A stretch of DNA of 38,759 nucleotides from Candidatus Methanophagales archaeon (GCA_030602585.1 JAUVZJ010000015.1:1-38759), one strand, 5' to 3'. Shown: positions 27,055 to 36,352, numbered from the stretch's first letter. The notes: generated by a model from the letters alone, not told the origin. A program made the numbers and translations.

Positions 27055-28203
27055 ATGGAATTTGAATTAAAAGAGGAAGAGAAGGCGATTCAGAGCATAG
27101 CGAGAGAGTTTGCAGAGAAAGAGGTATTGCCAAGAGCGGCTGAGATAGACCGAAAAGGAAAGTTCCCTTCGGATATAGCGAAGAGAATGGCGGAGCTCAA
27201 ACTTTTTGGATTACCCTTTCCGAAGCAATACGGCGGTGCTGGTGCAACAATGATGAGCTACGTGGTCGTGGTGGAGGAGCTTTCAAGAGCAAGTGCAAGC
27301 ATTGGATTTTTAAGTTCTGCGGGACTCATCACCATGTTTCCCATCCACCATGCGGGTTCAGAGGAGCAGAAGGAGGAATATCTTAGACCTTTGTGTGAAG
27401 GCACGAAATTAGGCGCTTTTGCTTTAACAGAGCCTACTGCTGGTTCCGACCCTACTTCTATTGAAACAACTGCTGTTCACGAAAGCGATGAATATACGTT
27501 GAATGGAAGAAAAGCGTTTATCACAAATGCCGCTGTCGCAGACATATACGTGGTCTTTGCATACACGGATAAGAGCAAAAAGAAGGATGGGATGAGTGCT
27601 TTTATCGTGGAAAAGGGGATAAAAGGCTTCTCGTATGCTAAAATCGAGGATATGATGGGTATGCGAGGTTGTATCGTTGGAGGGCTGGCGTTCCGCGATT
27701 GTAGAGTTCCGGAGGAGAACATGCTTGGCAGCGAGGGTGACGGATTTAGAATAGCAATGGCCACCCTGGACAGGGATAGAATAGCGATAAGTAGCATTGG
27801 TGTCGGCATTACTCAGGCTTGCTTAGACGCCTCCAGGAAGTACGCAAAGGAGAGGAAGCAGTTTTCTCAGCCTATCGCCAGTTTCCAGGCGGTCCAATTC
27901 ATGCTCGCAGACATGGCTGTGGAGTTAGAAGCCGCGAGGTTACTCACTTACAAAGCTGCTTATCTTGCTGATAAAAGCGCGAGAATCACGAAAGAAGCGT
28001 CAATGGCGAAGCTTTATGCCTCGGAAGTTGCGTTAAGAGCAGCTACAAACGCAGTGCAGATACATGGCGGATATGGCTGCACGAAAGAATGCCCCGCAGA
28101 AAGGTATTTCCGAGATGCGAGGATACTGAGCATTGCCGTTGGAACTTCAGAGATACAGAGGATGGTGATAGCGAGGGAAGTGTTGAGGCGAGACGCTCAA
28201 TGA
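27055..28203 (+). CDS. Acyl-CoA dehydrogenase family protein
   Basis: 382 residues from the ATG at 27055, chosen because GGTGA (27045-27049) precedes it; a GTG at 27043 is possible. Fold marks of the FAD family are clear: GAFALTEPTAGSD, TLNGRKAFITNAAVADIYVVFA, the C-terminal QIHGGYGCTKECPAERYFRDAR, and GTSEIQRMVIARE. It should oxidise an acyl-CoA with ETF as acceptor. However, the Glu of YEGTS that is the base in medium- and short-chain enzymes is Val (IAVGTS). The alternative Glu position of isovaleryl-type enzymes appears to be Asp (TLDRDR, D245 counted from 27043). The substrate is therefore open. No ETF gene is adjacent. Confidence 0.9.
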   Translation: MEFELKEEEKAIQSIAREFAEKEVLPRAAEIDRKGKFPSDIAKRMAELKLFGLPFPKQYGGAGATMMSYVVVVEELSRASASIGFLSSAGLITMFPIHHAGSEEQKEEYLRPLCEGTKLGAFALTEPTAGSDPTSIETTAVHESDEYTLNGRKAFITNAAVADIYVVFAYTDKSKKKDGMSAFIVEKGIKGFSYAKIEDMMGMRGCIVGGLAFRDCRVPEENMLGSEGDGFRIAMATLDRDRIAISSIGVGITQACLDASRKYAKERKQFSQPIASFQAVQFMLADMAVELEAARLLTYKAAYLADKSARITKEASMAKLYASEVALRAATNAVQIHGGYGCTKECPAERYFRDARILSIAVGTSEIQRMVIAREVLRRDAQ

Positions 28204-28238
28204 AAAGTGCAAAATGCAAATTGGAAAATGCAAAGATT
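28204..28238. repeat. Heptad-periodic repeat after the acyl-CoA dehydrogenase
   Basis: Units AAAGTGC, AAAATGC, AAATTGG, AAAATGC and AAAGATT in exact seven-base register. Further on, about 28284-28312, a separate GC-rich run repeats CTC and GCG words. Confidence 0.6.
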
Positions 28239-28381
28239 GTGTAGAAATCACTTTGTCCGATATTTATACTGAGATTCCAGAGTCATCTCAGCGCTCTCCG
28301 CGATCTCGGCGGTAAAAAATACAGGAAAAGTTTATGTATTTGACGATACGACATCCCAAAGCCTTCAGAACGAGAAAACAA

Positions 28382-29665
28382 TTAAAAATCGAGCAAAGAA
28401 AGCTGCCTCTTTTGTCCCCTTCCTGTATCTTCCTCTACCACTATTTCTTCACCTTTTTCTTTCGCTTCTTCACTTGTTTTCGGTTTTAACTCTATAACTC
28501 CATATTTTCCACCGCCACCGGGTATTACTGATACTTTCCCTTCTCTAAATGCTCTTATTGCCTCTACCACACTGGCGTCCAGGTTAAAACCAGATGATGC
28601 ATGCAAATCATCCATCGAAGCGTCCACCAATACGTTAACTTCAGTGCCAAATTCAGCTAATAGCGATTCCCATATCCCCGTTACCGTCTTTGAACTCGCG
28701 GACTTATGCAATGCCAATCCTATTATCATAGCCAGTGGTATCAAGTGCAAATAAGGAGGACGATGCTCTGGATGTGTGCCATCGCAATTCGCAAGCTCAT
28801 TTACGCGGTCCCGCACACCTTTCTTTATCATACCGCCGCATTCACATCTCCATTTTCTTATAACTGCCTCGCTGAGCGAATAATGCTTATAGCACCTGAT
28901 ACACGCACTTTCATTATACTTTCCCTCCTTTGGCGGCACACCAACGTTAAGCACCGGTTTCCTACCTCTTTTTCGCTCTATTGCCGCTTTTAACTCCTCA
29001 AAACCCACATCTTCCACGTGAAACCTGTTAAACTCTCGCGCCAGCCGAATAGGGTACGGTGAATGCGCATCCGAGTTAGTCAAAAACGTAAGCTCTCTCA
29101 GCTCTTCTATTCTATCAGCATAGGAAGAATCCGCACTCAACCCCAACTCCACAAAGGAAACATATCCCACCATGTCACCGTAGCAGACCTTCAGCGAATT
29201 ATGGTATGCATATAAAGCGGTCCAGGGCGTGAACGCATGACAGGGACCTATAAGAGCTTCTGCATCCTTCGCACATTCTGCTATTTCCTCACCGCTCAGT
29301 CTCAGCGAAGGTCTGCCATCTGAATCAATATCCCGCGAATATTTTTTAAACGACTCGTATAATTCCTCCGCCTTAGCGATGGAAGGCAATATGAGTAAAT
29401 GGTGCACTCTTCTCGCATCTTCTACCTCCACGGTAAGTACGAAATTAGTATTTTTGTCTTCTTCTTTACCCTTAAAATAGAAAACGCCGTTCCTTTCTTC
29501 CAGCTCCCTTATCCCTTTTAACCATTTCGGATGTAAGCAGTCACCGGTGCCGAGTAGCTGTATCCCTTTTCTCGCCGCTTCTTTTGCCAGTGTGTGTAAA
29601 TCCATACGAGGAGAAGTAGCCATAGAATAAAGCGAGTGGATATGTAAATCTGCGTTGATTATCAT
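28382..29665 (-). CDS. PHP-family phosphoesterase with zinc ribbon and PIP-like tail
   Basis: A 427-residue protein. The N-terminal PHP metal motifs are ADLHIHSLYS, LGTGDCLHPKW, GPCHAFTPW and LTNSDAHSPYP. A treble-clef/zinc-ribbon with CIRCYKHY and CECGG follows, then a C-terminal region. This corresponds to COG1379-type proteins of unknown substrate. The last nine residues, KRQLSLLDF, resemble a PCNA-interacting peptide (Q-x-x-L-x-x-F), hinting at action on DNA at the sliding clamp (inference). It is monocistronic, reading away from the initiator tRNA gene. Confidence 0.85.
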   Translation of the reverse strand: MIINADLHIHSLYSMATSPRMDLHTLAKEAARKGIQLLGTGDCLHPKWLKGIRELEERNGVFYFKGKEEDKNTNFVLTVEVEDARRVHHLLILPSIAKAEELYESFKKYSRDIDSDGRPSLRLSGEEIAECAKDAEALIGPCHAFTPWTALYAYHNSLKVCYGDMVGYVSFVELGLSADSSYADRIEELRELTFLTNSDAHSPYPIRLAREFNRFHVEDVGFEELKAAIERKRGRKPVLNVGVPPKEGKYNESACIRCYKHYSLSEAVIRKWRCECGGMIKKGVRDRVNELANCDGTHPEHRPPYLHLIPLAMIIGLALHKSASSKTVTGIWESLLAEFGTEVNVLVDASMDDLHASSGFNLDASVVEAIRAFREGKVSVIPGGGGKYGVIELKPKTSEEAKEKGEEIVVEEDTGRGQKRQLSLLDF

Positions 29666-29675
29666 TTCTTCAAAA

Positions 29676-29750
29676 TAGCGGGGGATGGATTCGAACCATC
29701 GATCTCCGGGTTATGAGCCCGACGGGATCTCCTAACTACCCTACCCCGCT
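29676..29750 (-). tRNA. Initiator tRNA-Met (CAT)
   Basis: On the reverse strand, acceptor AGCGGGG pairs with CCCCGCT, discriminator A. The anticodon stem has three G-C pairs flanking loop CTCATAA. The A1-U72 pair and GGG/CCC anticodon stem mark the archaeal initiator, not the elongator. T arm loop TTCGAAT. CCA is not encoded. Confidence 0.93.
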
Positions 29751-29809
29751 CTGAAATACTAAGGATATATTAGAATAGAAAAGGACGCATATAAAAATAA
29801 GTTTTAGAG

Positions 29810-29921
29810 TTATAACAGTGCATCAAAAATTTTTCTTCTCAAAGGACAAACGCTATAACATTTGCTATGTCCAAAAGAAGTTGCCACTGCTCTTTGATTT
29901 TCCTTTTATCCGCTGTTATAA
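29810..29921. repeat. 112-bp segment bounded by inverted repeats
   Basis: TTATAACAG at 29810-29818 and CTGTTATAA at 29913-29921 are exact reverse complements. The inside is AT-rich with a further GGACA/TGTCC dyad. The right end overlaps the stop of the gene at 29906. It could be a small non-autonomous element or a 3' regulatory stem. Confidence 0.4.
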
Positions 29922-30616
29922 AGTGATGAATTATAGGATTCCCTATAATTGCTTATTATTTTACCAAGCGACTTCTTTAAAACCTTATTTTTTGTTAAGA
30001 AGAAAAATATAATTTGATTATCAGAAATATAAATAGGCAAATATCCTGTATTTTCTTTCAACTTACCAGATCTCTTTTCTAAATATTTTTTGTGTTCTTC
30101 GTGTGGGAAATGTTGATATATCATCAATGTTGAATTCCCATTAATCCGGTTATAAAGATATTTAACTTCACTATATAAAAGATGGTTCTCTGTCGAATTT
30201 TTAATTTCTAGTCCAATATCAGGATCAATAAAGACCAAAGAGTTATGCAGAAATTCTTCGGGTATATTTTTGAAATACTCGTCTCTTGTCCTATGATTAA
30301 AATATTTATTTTTCTGCTCTTTATAGATAACTATCTCAATGCCCTTCGATTTGAAGTAATTCCTTATATCTGTAAAATCTCTTTCATCCCTAGCTACTTC
30401 TTTATATTTCTCAAGAAATTCCATGAGATCCTTGTTCTTTGTCCCTGCCTTAGCACTATTAAAATCTCTCTTATTACCCTCTTTTCTTTTATTGTCATTT
30501 TTAGTTAACAGGGGGATGAAGGTAAATCTTTGTAATGAGCTTATTTCTTCCAAAATCCGTTGAATCAAGTCATACTTGAACAAATCTCTAATGTCCCCAA
30601 AGTACTGGTTCTTCAT
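29906..30616 (-). CDS. Hypothetical accessory protein with DPDxG motif
   Basis: A 236-residue protein. The N-terminus MKNQYFGDIRDLFKYDLIQR and the central LVFIDPDIGLE recall a widespread uncharacterised family that starts with a GD..KY pattern and has DPDNG. No activity is known to me for it. Base use is strongly AT-rich and Lys/Asn-rich, unlike nrdD next to it, so recent transfer is likely. No membrane segment or signal is seen. A perfect dyad (AATTATAGG / CCTATAATT at 29929-29950) lies in the 3' coding end. Confidence 0.65.
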   Translation of the reverse strand: MKNQYFGDIRDLFKYDLIQRILEEISSLQRFTFIPLLTKNDNKRKEGNKRDFNSAKAGTKNKDLMEFLEKYKEVARDERDFTDIRNYFKSKGIEIVIYKEQKNKYFNHRTRDEYFKNIPEEFLHNSLVFIDPDIGLEIKNSTENHLLYSEVKYLYNRINGNSTLMIYQHFPHEEHKKYLEKRSGKLKENTGYLPIYISDNQIIFFFLTKNKVLKKSLGKIISNYRESYNSSLYNSG

Positions 30617-30702
30617 AATGGCTTCTCCATTGATTTAGAATATATGCCTTCCTTCACAATAGCCCATATTGTGGGTATGCCTCTGTCTTCCCACCTTTCA
30701 CC

Positions 30703-33700
30703 TCACTTCACCTCATCCTCCCCATACCGCATCCTATCAAGCAACTCCTGCTTCTTCCCCTCGTTCCATCCGCTAACCGCCTGCAAATACCCTGTTATTC
30801 TCGATATGTAATCCAGATTCTTAGACCCGCACTTCTCACATTCATCCTTCAAACCCATCGCTACATGCGAACAACCCATGCATACCGTCATATCCTTGGT
30901 GAACGCATAATATCCGGTTTGTGTGTTCCTCGCTATTTTCATCGCAAGACTTTTTATCCCCCCCGGATCTGGATACCCCTCTCCAAGGAATATATGCATG
31001 ATGTCACCGCCGTCAACAATAGGAAAGAAGACTTGCTCGATTTTTATCCGTTCAGCAAGCGAAATATCCGCATTCGGAGGCACATGCGTGCCATTCGTGT
31101 AATAAACAGGCAAGTTTCTCGTCTCGTTTATCTGCGAAAGTGCTTTCTCAAGGTCGCCTTTCACTACTTTCATTGCCTTATCTCGGCATTCCTTATTCAG
31201 GATGTCTGCAACAGCAAAACGCTGGGCGGTAGTCTCCGCCGGCGTCCTCGCGAAACTTATCTTCATATCTTCTCGCTGTGAAAGCACCTTCGCATACAAC
31301 TCCATCTCTGTCATTACTCTTATCGCAAGCCTCAAAGCACCTTTATCTTCGTGTATTTGCTTACCGTAATGATACTGAACCATCTCATTTATTCCTACCA
31401 CGCCGATGATATACACAAGCTCATCGAGATAAACTGCGACATCACCTTTTTCGCCCGAATGCGGGTCCTTGGGTCTTTGTGTAGCAAAAGGCATTCTCCC
31501 GCTTTCCACAATCTTCTCCATCCATCTCCTCTTCTCCTTCAATACCTCTACTGCGAGGTCCATCAGTCTTTTAAGTTCCGCAAGCAGCTTCTCATCGTCT
31601 CCATCAGCCCTGTAAGCCGCTCTCGGACAGTTTATCGTTATTACTTGCCAGCCTCCCATCGAGAAATGCTTACCATTCCGGAAATACATCTTATCCTGAA
31701 GTTCTTCATCGTCAGCCGAAGTTTTGAAACTGTAGGCACAACATTGGTAGCACGAAATTCCTTCCCCCGCCCCCCTATACTCTGGTATCTTATTATCGAA
31801 GTAAGGCGTGCCATATTTTGCCGTTAGTTCAAACGCTAAATCGTAAAGTTCCTCATAAGTAAGCAAATCAGGATTCTTCTTATTGAATTCCGCATCCTCT
31901 TTAAGGAAATCAGGTTCTATCGCTACCTCCGGCTTCGGGAAGTTAAATGGCTTTCCCCAGTAATCACCCTGGAGCATTACGTTCATAAGTGCTTTGAACG
32001 CCAAACGCGCTTCTCTTTCAAATTCACCGTATGTCCGAAGCGACGCTTGCTCTCCATTCCATACTTTTCCCTTATAAACCACTGGCTTGTCTTTCCATAT
32101 TTTGGGCACTCCCGGAGTCAATTGAACGGAGGAGAACACTAATTGCCCTCCTCTCGCCACTTGCATCTGTGTCATTTCATAGACGAACATCTGCATGAGC
32201 TGCTCTATTTCCTCGTATGAAAGCCCTTCTAAATAAGGTGCGATGAAGGTAAGGAAGTTAAAGAAGCCTTGTCCGCCTGCGAAATTCGTTTGCGCACTGC
32301 CCAAAATCTTAACAGCATGCAGAATGGCAACTTCTGGCTTCTTCGCAGGTCCCGCTACTGATGCTTTTGTCCCCGACCCGTCAGGCATCAACCCGTAATA
32401 GAAAAAGTAACGCAGGTCCCAGTCCTGGCAATTGTGAACAACAATCCCATCTGCATTTGAAAACAAATGTCTTTCATTATCTATTGTTAAGTCATACACA
32501 TATCCATCATAGTCATAACTTTTTATGCTTTTTACTATCCCTTTTCGCTCTTCAGAATACTGATTTTCTGCTTTTTCCATCTCACACATCTCATTGAAAA
32601 TACGATTCTTCTCCGCATCAATCATCTTAAAACCAGCATCCATGAGCTTTTTCTGCTCTGATGGATGCCCAATAATCACGTATTTATCGCTAAACTCTCT
32701 ATCCTCCCTTTCATACTCGGCAACACTTGCGTCAATACCCAGAGCTCTGAGCAGTAAAAGCACCTGTTTTTGCAGGACTGGCGATTGTGTAGAATATGAT
32801 AAATATGCTCCACGGTCTTTTTTAATCCTTGCACCTCCGTCACCGGAGAACAAGCCATTCAATAAACCCAATAAATAATCTTCTCGCTTAGAATACAACT
32901 TACCCGGTATCTGTTTCACTTCAGAACTGCAACCAATATCAAGCAAATCAGAAAATAGCTTATTTATGGTCTTTGAACGAATTATCGCTTGTGGTGTGCT
33001 CGAATTTTTCACAACCGGGACCATGCCAAAAATCTCATCGGCTATTGAGGAAAATTGCGTTAAAATATCCTGGTTTTTATTTGTTATTCCTGTCTCTTTT
33101 CCTTCTTTGGTGTAATGCCCCTCACTAATCAAAAGACCCAGAAATAAACCTAAATTATAGTCGAAGGACAGAAATCTGGGTATCCATTTACGCGCGTATC
33201 TCGTATACTTCAACTTCGCATCTTTTTTTATTTCTATGTTCAACTGCCGTAAAGCCCAAAGGGGGAAAGAACAATACCTGAACCAATAATAAACAGTATT
33301 ATAAGGGACATTTAATTTTTTACTCATTTTCTCATACTCATACCCATAGTCCCCTGCATCTATCTCCTGCTTCACATACCACCCAGAATCATCTTTTATC
33401 AACTCGAGAATATCTATCTCATTTTTATCCGGAAGTTGAACATCCTTAGAAATTTCCAGGCAATCACCCACTTCAAGCTCATTTGCTCTTTTAAATCCTT
33501 TATCTGTTGGTATGACGTGGTCTGGTGTTACCCTTATCTGATAACCACCAATTGTTTTCAAGCATAGAATTTTTCCGCTGTATTTCCTGCGGTAAATCTT
33601 TTTTATCGGCTCAAATTTCTCCTCTGTTTGTATTTCTATCGGTTTACCAGGCTTATAAACCTCCCACCCCTGTTTCTCTTCAATAAATACGGCGGAATCC

Positions 33701-34344
33701 ACTATGCGCTCTATCCTATCCACGATAACCGACCCGGGATTATTGAGCACCACTGGCTCATCAGCCGGAAAACAAAACCCTCTCGTCCCGAAATATTCGA
33801 GGTCATGTATATGCAAATCGCCACTGAGATGTGCATCCGCAAGCTTAGGTGGTAAGAGCAACAAATATTGCTCCTTGCAAATTTTGTCCGCTTTCTTCTT
33901 ATGACTAGTTTCGGCGTTCTCCTGCAGATTCGCATTCTCATTCGCCTCAAATCCTTCTCCTATGTCAATAAGATGTGCATCATACACCGGCGTCCCAACC
34001 CTCGTGCATACGTTCCGCCACTCCTGATGATGATGCTCCTCTAATAAAATCTGGTTCACTATTTCCCGCACTAAAGCACCAGAAAGCTGAGAGATACCCA
34101 TTACTTTTATCCTCTTCTCAGCCTCCTTCGCTATCTCCCTCGCCGTGTCTTCGCCTATCGGAGAACTGCCATAGAACTCCCCACTTAATTTTGTTTCACG
34201 TAAAAGCTGTTTTACGATTGTTTCTCTGTCCCACTCCAGCATGTGCCCGTCGCTGGTTCGCACCTTTGGGAACCTTAATTTCATCCCGTCCAGCGTAGTC
34301 TGTATCGCATCCATACCCCTATTACTATTAAACTTTCTTTTCAT
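30703..34344 (-). CDS. nrdD: Anaerobic ribonucleoside-triphosphate reductase with intein
   Basis: 1213 residues: a host enzyme of about 765 residues interrupted by a 448-residue intein after residue 190. The class III reductase makes dNTPs under anoxia using a glycyl radical. Seen: an N-terminal ATP-cone (FPKVRTSDGHMLEWDRETIV), HIHDLEYFGTRGF, and after splicing CQDWDLRYFFYYGLMPDG. The C-terminal zinc site is CMGCSHVAMGLKDECEKCG. The glycyl-radical region is RITGYLQAVSGWNEGKK. The start overlaps the stop of a redoxin gene by four bases. The activase NrdG is not in the window. Confidence 0.96.
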   Translation of the reverse strand: MKRKFNSNRGMDAIQTTLDGMKLRFPKVRTSDGHMLEWDRETIVKQLLRETKLSGEFYGSSPIGEDTAREIAKEAEKRIKVMGISQLSGALVREIVNQILLEEHHHQEWRNVCTRVGTPVYDAHLIDIGEGFEANENANLQENAETSHKKKADKICKEQYLLLLPPKLADAHLSGDLHIHDLEYFGTRGFCFPADEPVVLNNPGSVIVDRIERIVDSAVFIEEKQGWEVYKPGKPIEIQTEEKFEPIKKIYRRKYSGKILCLKTIGGYQIRVTPDHVIPTDKGFKRANELEVGDCLEISKDVQLPDKNEIDILELIKDDSGWYVKQEIDAGDYGYEYEKMSKKLNVPYNTVYYWFRYCSFPLWALRQLNIEIKKDAKLKYTRYARKWIPRFLSFDYNLGLFLGLLISEGHYTKEGKETGITNKNQDILTQFSSIADEIFGMVPVVKNSSTPQAIIRSKTINKLFSDLLDIGCSSEVKQIPGKLYSKREDYLLGLLNGLFSGDGGARIKKDRGAYLSYSTQSPVLQKQVLLLLRALGIDASVAEYEREDREFSDKYVIIGHPSEQKKLMDAGFKMIDAEKNRIFNEMCEMEKAENQYSEERKGIVKSIKSYDYDGYVYDLTIDNERHLFSNADGIVVHNCQDWDLRYFFYYGLMPDGSGTKASVAGPAKKPEVAILHAVKILGSAQTNFAGGQGFFNFLTFIAPYLEGLSYEEIEQLMQMFVYEMTQMQVARGGQLVFSSVQLTPGVPKIWKDKPVVYKGKVWNGEQASLRTYGEFEREARLAFKALMNVMLQGDYWGKPFNFPKPEVAIEPDFLKEDAEFNKKNPDLLTYEELYDLAFELTAKYGTPYFDNKIPEYRGAGEGISCYQCCAYSFKTSADDEELQDKMYFRNGKHFSMGGWQVITINCPRAAYRADGDDEKLLAELKRLMDLAVEVLKEKRRWMEKIVESGRMPFATQRPKDPHSGEKGDVAVYLDELVYIIGVVGINEMVQYHYGKQIHEDKGALRLAIRVMTEMELYAKVLSQREDMKISFARTPAETTAQRFAVADILNKECRDKAMKVVKGDLEKALSQINETRNLPVYYTNGTHVPPNADISLAERIKIEQVFFPIVDGGDIMHIFLGEGYPDPGGIKSLAMKIARNTQTGYYAFTKDMTVCMGCSHVAMGLKDECEKCGSKNLDYISRITGYLQAVSGWNEGKKQELLDRMRYGEDEVK
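32431..33774 (-). mobile_element. Intein with LAGLIDADG homing endonuclease in nrdD
   Basis: It begins at Cys191 (CFPADEPVVLNN) and ends with VVHN directly before the +1 Cys of the host sequence CQDWD, so both splice junctions are intact. A block-B-like motif GGYQIRVTPDHVIPT is present. Two dodecapeptide motifs (LGLFLGLLISEGH and LLGLLNGLFSGDGG) keep their acidic residues (E and D), so the endonuclease may be active. The insertion lies in the highly conserved RPFCQDWD-type site of NrdD. Confidence 0.95.
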
Positions 34345-34607
34345 GCTCCCCCCTCTTTCTTAATCAACTCTTTAATTCGTTCTTTTCTCAACTCATCTCC
34401 GTTAAATAAATCATTGTGAGTAAGAAAAACCGAACCAATCTGAACAACAGGCGTAATCAGCGTGAAAACGCCATTCATTCTTAACTCAGTAAGTGCTTCC
34501 GCCGTAGTTATATCCACTTCCTCGTATTCTTCCCCTTCCACGGCTAAAAATTCTTTGACTTTTTTACAATTTGGGCATATTTTAGTCGTATAAACTCTTA
34601 TCTTCAT
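34341..34607 (-). CDS. Glutaredoxin/NrdH-like redoxin
   Basis: An 88-residue thioredoxin-fold protein with active site CPNC at residues 11-14. ITPVVQIGS, with the cis-Pro at TPV, follows further on. It overlaps nrdD by four bases (ATGA), so it is probably the reductant of the anaerobic reductase or of a related step. The dedicated electron donor is inferred from position. Confidence 0.85.
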   Translation of the reverse strand: MKIRVYTTKICPNCKKVKEFLAVEGEEYEEVDITTAEALTELRMNGVFTLITPVVQIGSVFLTHNDLFNGDELRKERIKELIKKEGGA

Positions 34608-34833
34608 CTTTCTTCCACCTTAATTAAATAAAATAAACAACAAACCAATTTATGTCTGACTCTATATAATATTTTCCACATGACTTCCAGTGGAGGGGAG
34701 TTCTGATAAACGTGTTCATAAAAGACTTCCCTTCTGTATGCATAATTAAAAGGTTAGAATCAAAACATTCATTTAGATATATAAATATTAATTAGTATTA
34801 TCGAATTTAGAGTATAGAGTGAGGAGAAGTAAC

Positions 34834-36339
34834 ATGCATGAAAAGGACAGACTAATAGAAGTCTTTGATACGACGTTGCGAGATGGAGAGCAAACGCCTG
34901 GCATTTCGTTTACCAAAGAGCAGAAGGGGACAATTGCAAGGCAGTTGGACAAGCTGGGCGTGGACATAATAGAAGCAGGGACTCCGATTACGTCGAAGGA
35001 GGAGAAGGAGGTAGTGAGGTTTATCTGTGATGAGGGTCTTTCAGCAAAGATATGTGGACTGGCAAGGGTTTTAACGCAGGACATTGATGCTTGCAGTGAT
35101 TGTGGTGTTGATATGGTTCATATATTCGTGCCTTCTTCCAGGATTCAGCGTGAACACACGACAAAGATGAGTGAAGAGGAGGTAAAAGAGCAAGCATATA
35201 AGATGGCAAGGTATGTCAAGGAACGTGGTTTTGTGTGTATGTTCTCCGCGATGGATGCGACACGGACGGGGTTGGATTATCTGATCGAATTATACAAAAC
35301 TGCGGAAGAAGCAGGTGCTGACATCTTAAACGTTCCCGACACGGTAGGAGTGAGTGAACCTTTCTCTATATTCAAGCTCGTCGAGGAGATACATCGTGCC
35401 GTGAAAGTTCCGATTAGCATACACTGCCATAATGACTTCGGTCTGGCGGTAGCGAACAGTTTGGCGGCAGTGAAAGCAGGTGCTTCGCAAGTTCAGGTAT
35501 CAGTGAATGGATTAGGGGAAAGAGCAGGAAATGCAGACCTCGTTGAGACCGTGATGAGCTTGAACTCGATTTACGGGCTGAAAACAAACATAAAGACGGA
35601 ATATTTGTTCGAGACGGCAAAGCTTATTGAGCGTTTCGCAGGCATACAAATTCCCATAACTAAACCCATTGTAGGCGAGAATGCGTTTTCTCACGAGTCG
35701 GGAATACATGCACATGGCGTGATAGAGCGGAGCGATACGTTTGAGCCCGGGATAATGACACCGGAAATGGTGGGGCATAGAAGACGAATCGTGCTTGGAA
35801 AGCATACTGGGAAGCACTCGATAGAGAAGAAATTGTCAGAAATCGAGATGTTCCCATCGAAAGAAGAACTTGATGAAATACTCGAAAGGGTGAAGGAGCT
35901 TGGTGCGAGCGGTAAAAAAGTCACCGATGATGACCTATTTACGATAGCAGAGGTTGTGACAGGGGAAGTTTCAAGGCACGAGCGAGTAGTAACGCTAAAA
36001 GAGCTATCGGTAATGACCGGGAGCAATTTGATACCAACGGCATCGGTGAAAGCAATAGTGCGAGGGAAGGAATGCACAAGTGCACAGATGGGTGTTGGTC
36101 CTGTGGATGCAGCGCTAAAAGCGTTTCAAGAGATAATAGGTGGTGAAATAGGTGGTGACATTGAGCTTAAGGATTTCAGGATAGCGGCAATAACCGGAGG
36201 TTCTGATGCACTTGCGGAGGTAATTGTGGGTGTGGAGAAGGAAGGTAGAATGGTAACGGCGAGGGGTGTGCGGGAAGACATTGTGATGGCTTCGGTAGAG
36301 GCATTTATCAATGCTGTGAACCGGTTGATGCAGAGATAA
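34834..36339 (+). CDS. LeuA/CimA-type alpha-isopropylmalate or citramalate synthase
   Basis: 501 residues from the ATG at 34834, chosen because GAGGAG precedes it; the frame opens at GTG 34819. The TIM-barrel has VFDTTLRDGEQTPGISFT, HCHNDFGLAVANSLAA, QVSVNGLGERAGN, and the metal HxH in SGIHAHGV. A full C-terminal regulatory domain is present (VGPVDAALKAFQEIIG), so it is not the short AksA homocitrate synthase. Whether it makes isopropylmalate (leucine) or citramalate (isoleucine) cannot be separated by eye. Promoter-like ATATATAAATA lies at about 34772-34783. Confidence 0.9.
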   Translation: MHEKDRLIEVFDTTLRDGEQTPGISFTKEQKGTIARQLDKLGVDIIEAGTPITSKEEKEVVRFICDEGLSAKICGLARVLTQDIDACSDCGVDMVHIFVPSSRIQREHTTKMSEEEVKEQAYKMARYVKERGFVCMFSAMDATRTGLDYLIELYKTAEEAGADILNVPDTVGVSEPFSIFKLVEEIHRAVKVPISIHCHNDFGLAVANSLAAVKAGASQVQVSVNGLGERAGNADLVETVMSLNSIYGLKTNIKTEYLFETAKLIERFAGIQIPITKPIVGENAFSHESGIHAHGVIERSDTFEPGIMTPEMVGHRRRIVLGKHTGKHSIEKKLSEIEMFPSKEELDEILERVKELGASGKKVTDDDLFTIAEVVTGEVSRHERVVTLKELSVMTGSNLIPTASVKAIVRGKECTSAQMGVGPVDAALKAFQEIIGGEIGGDIELKDFRIAAITGGSDALAEVIVGVEKEGRMVTARGVREDIVMASVEAFINAVNRLMQR

Positions 36340-36352
36340 GTAACAGACAGTG

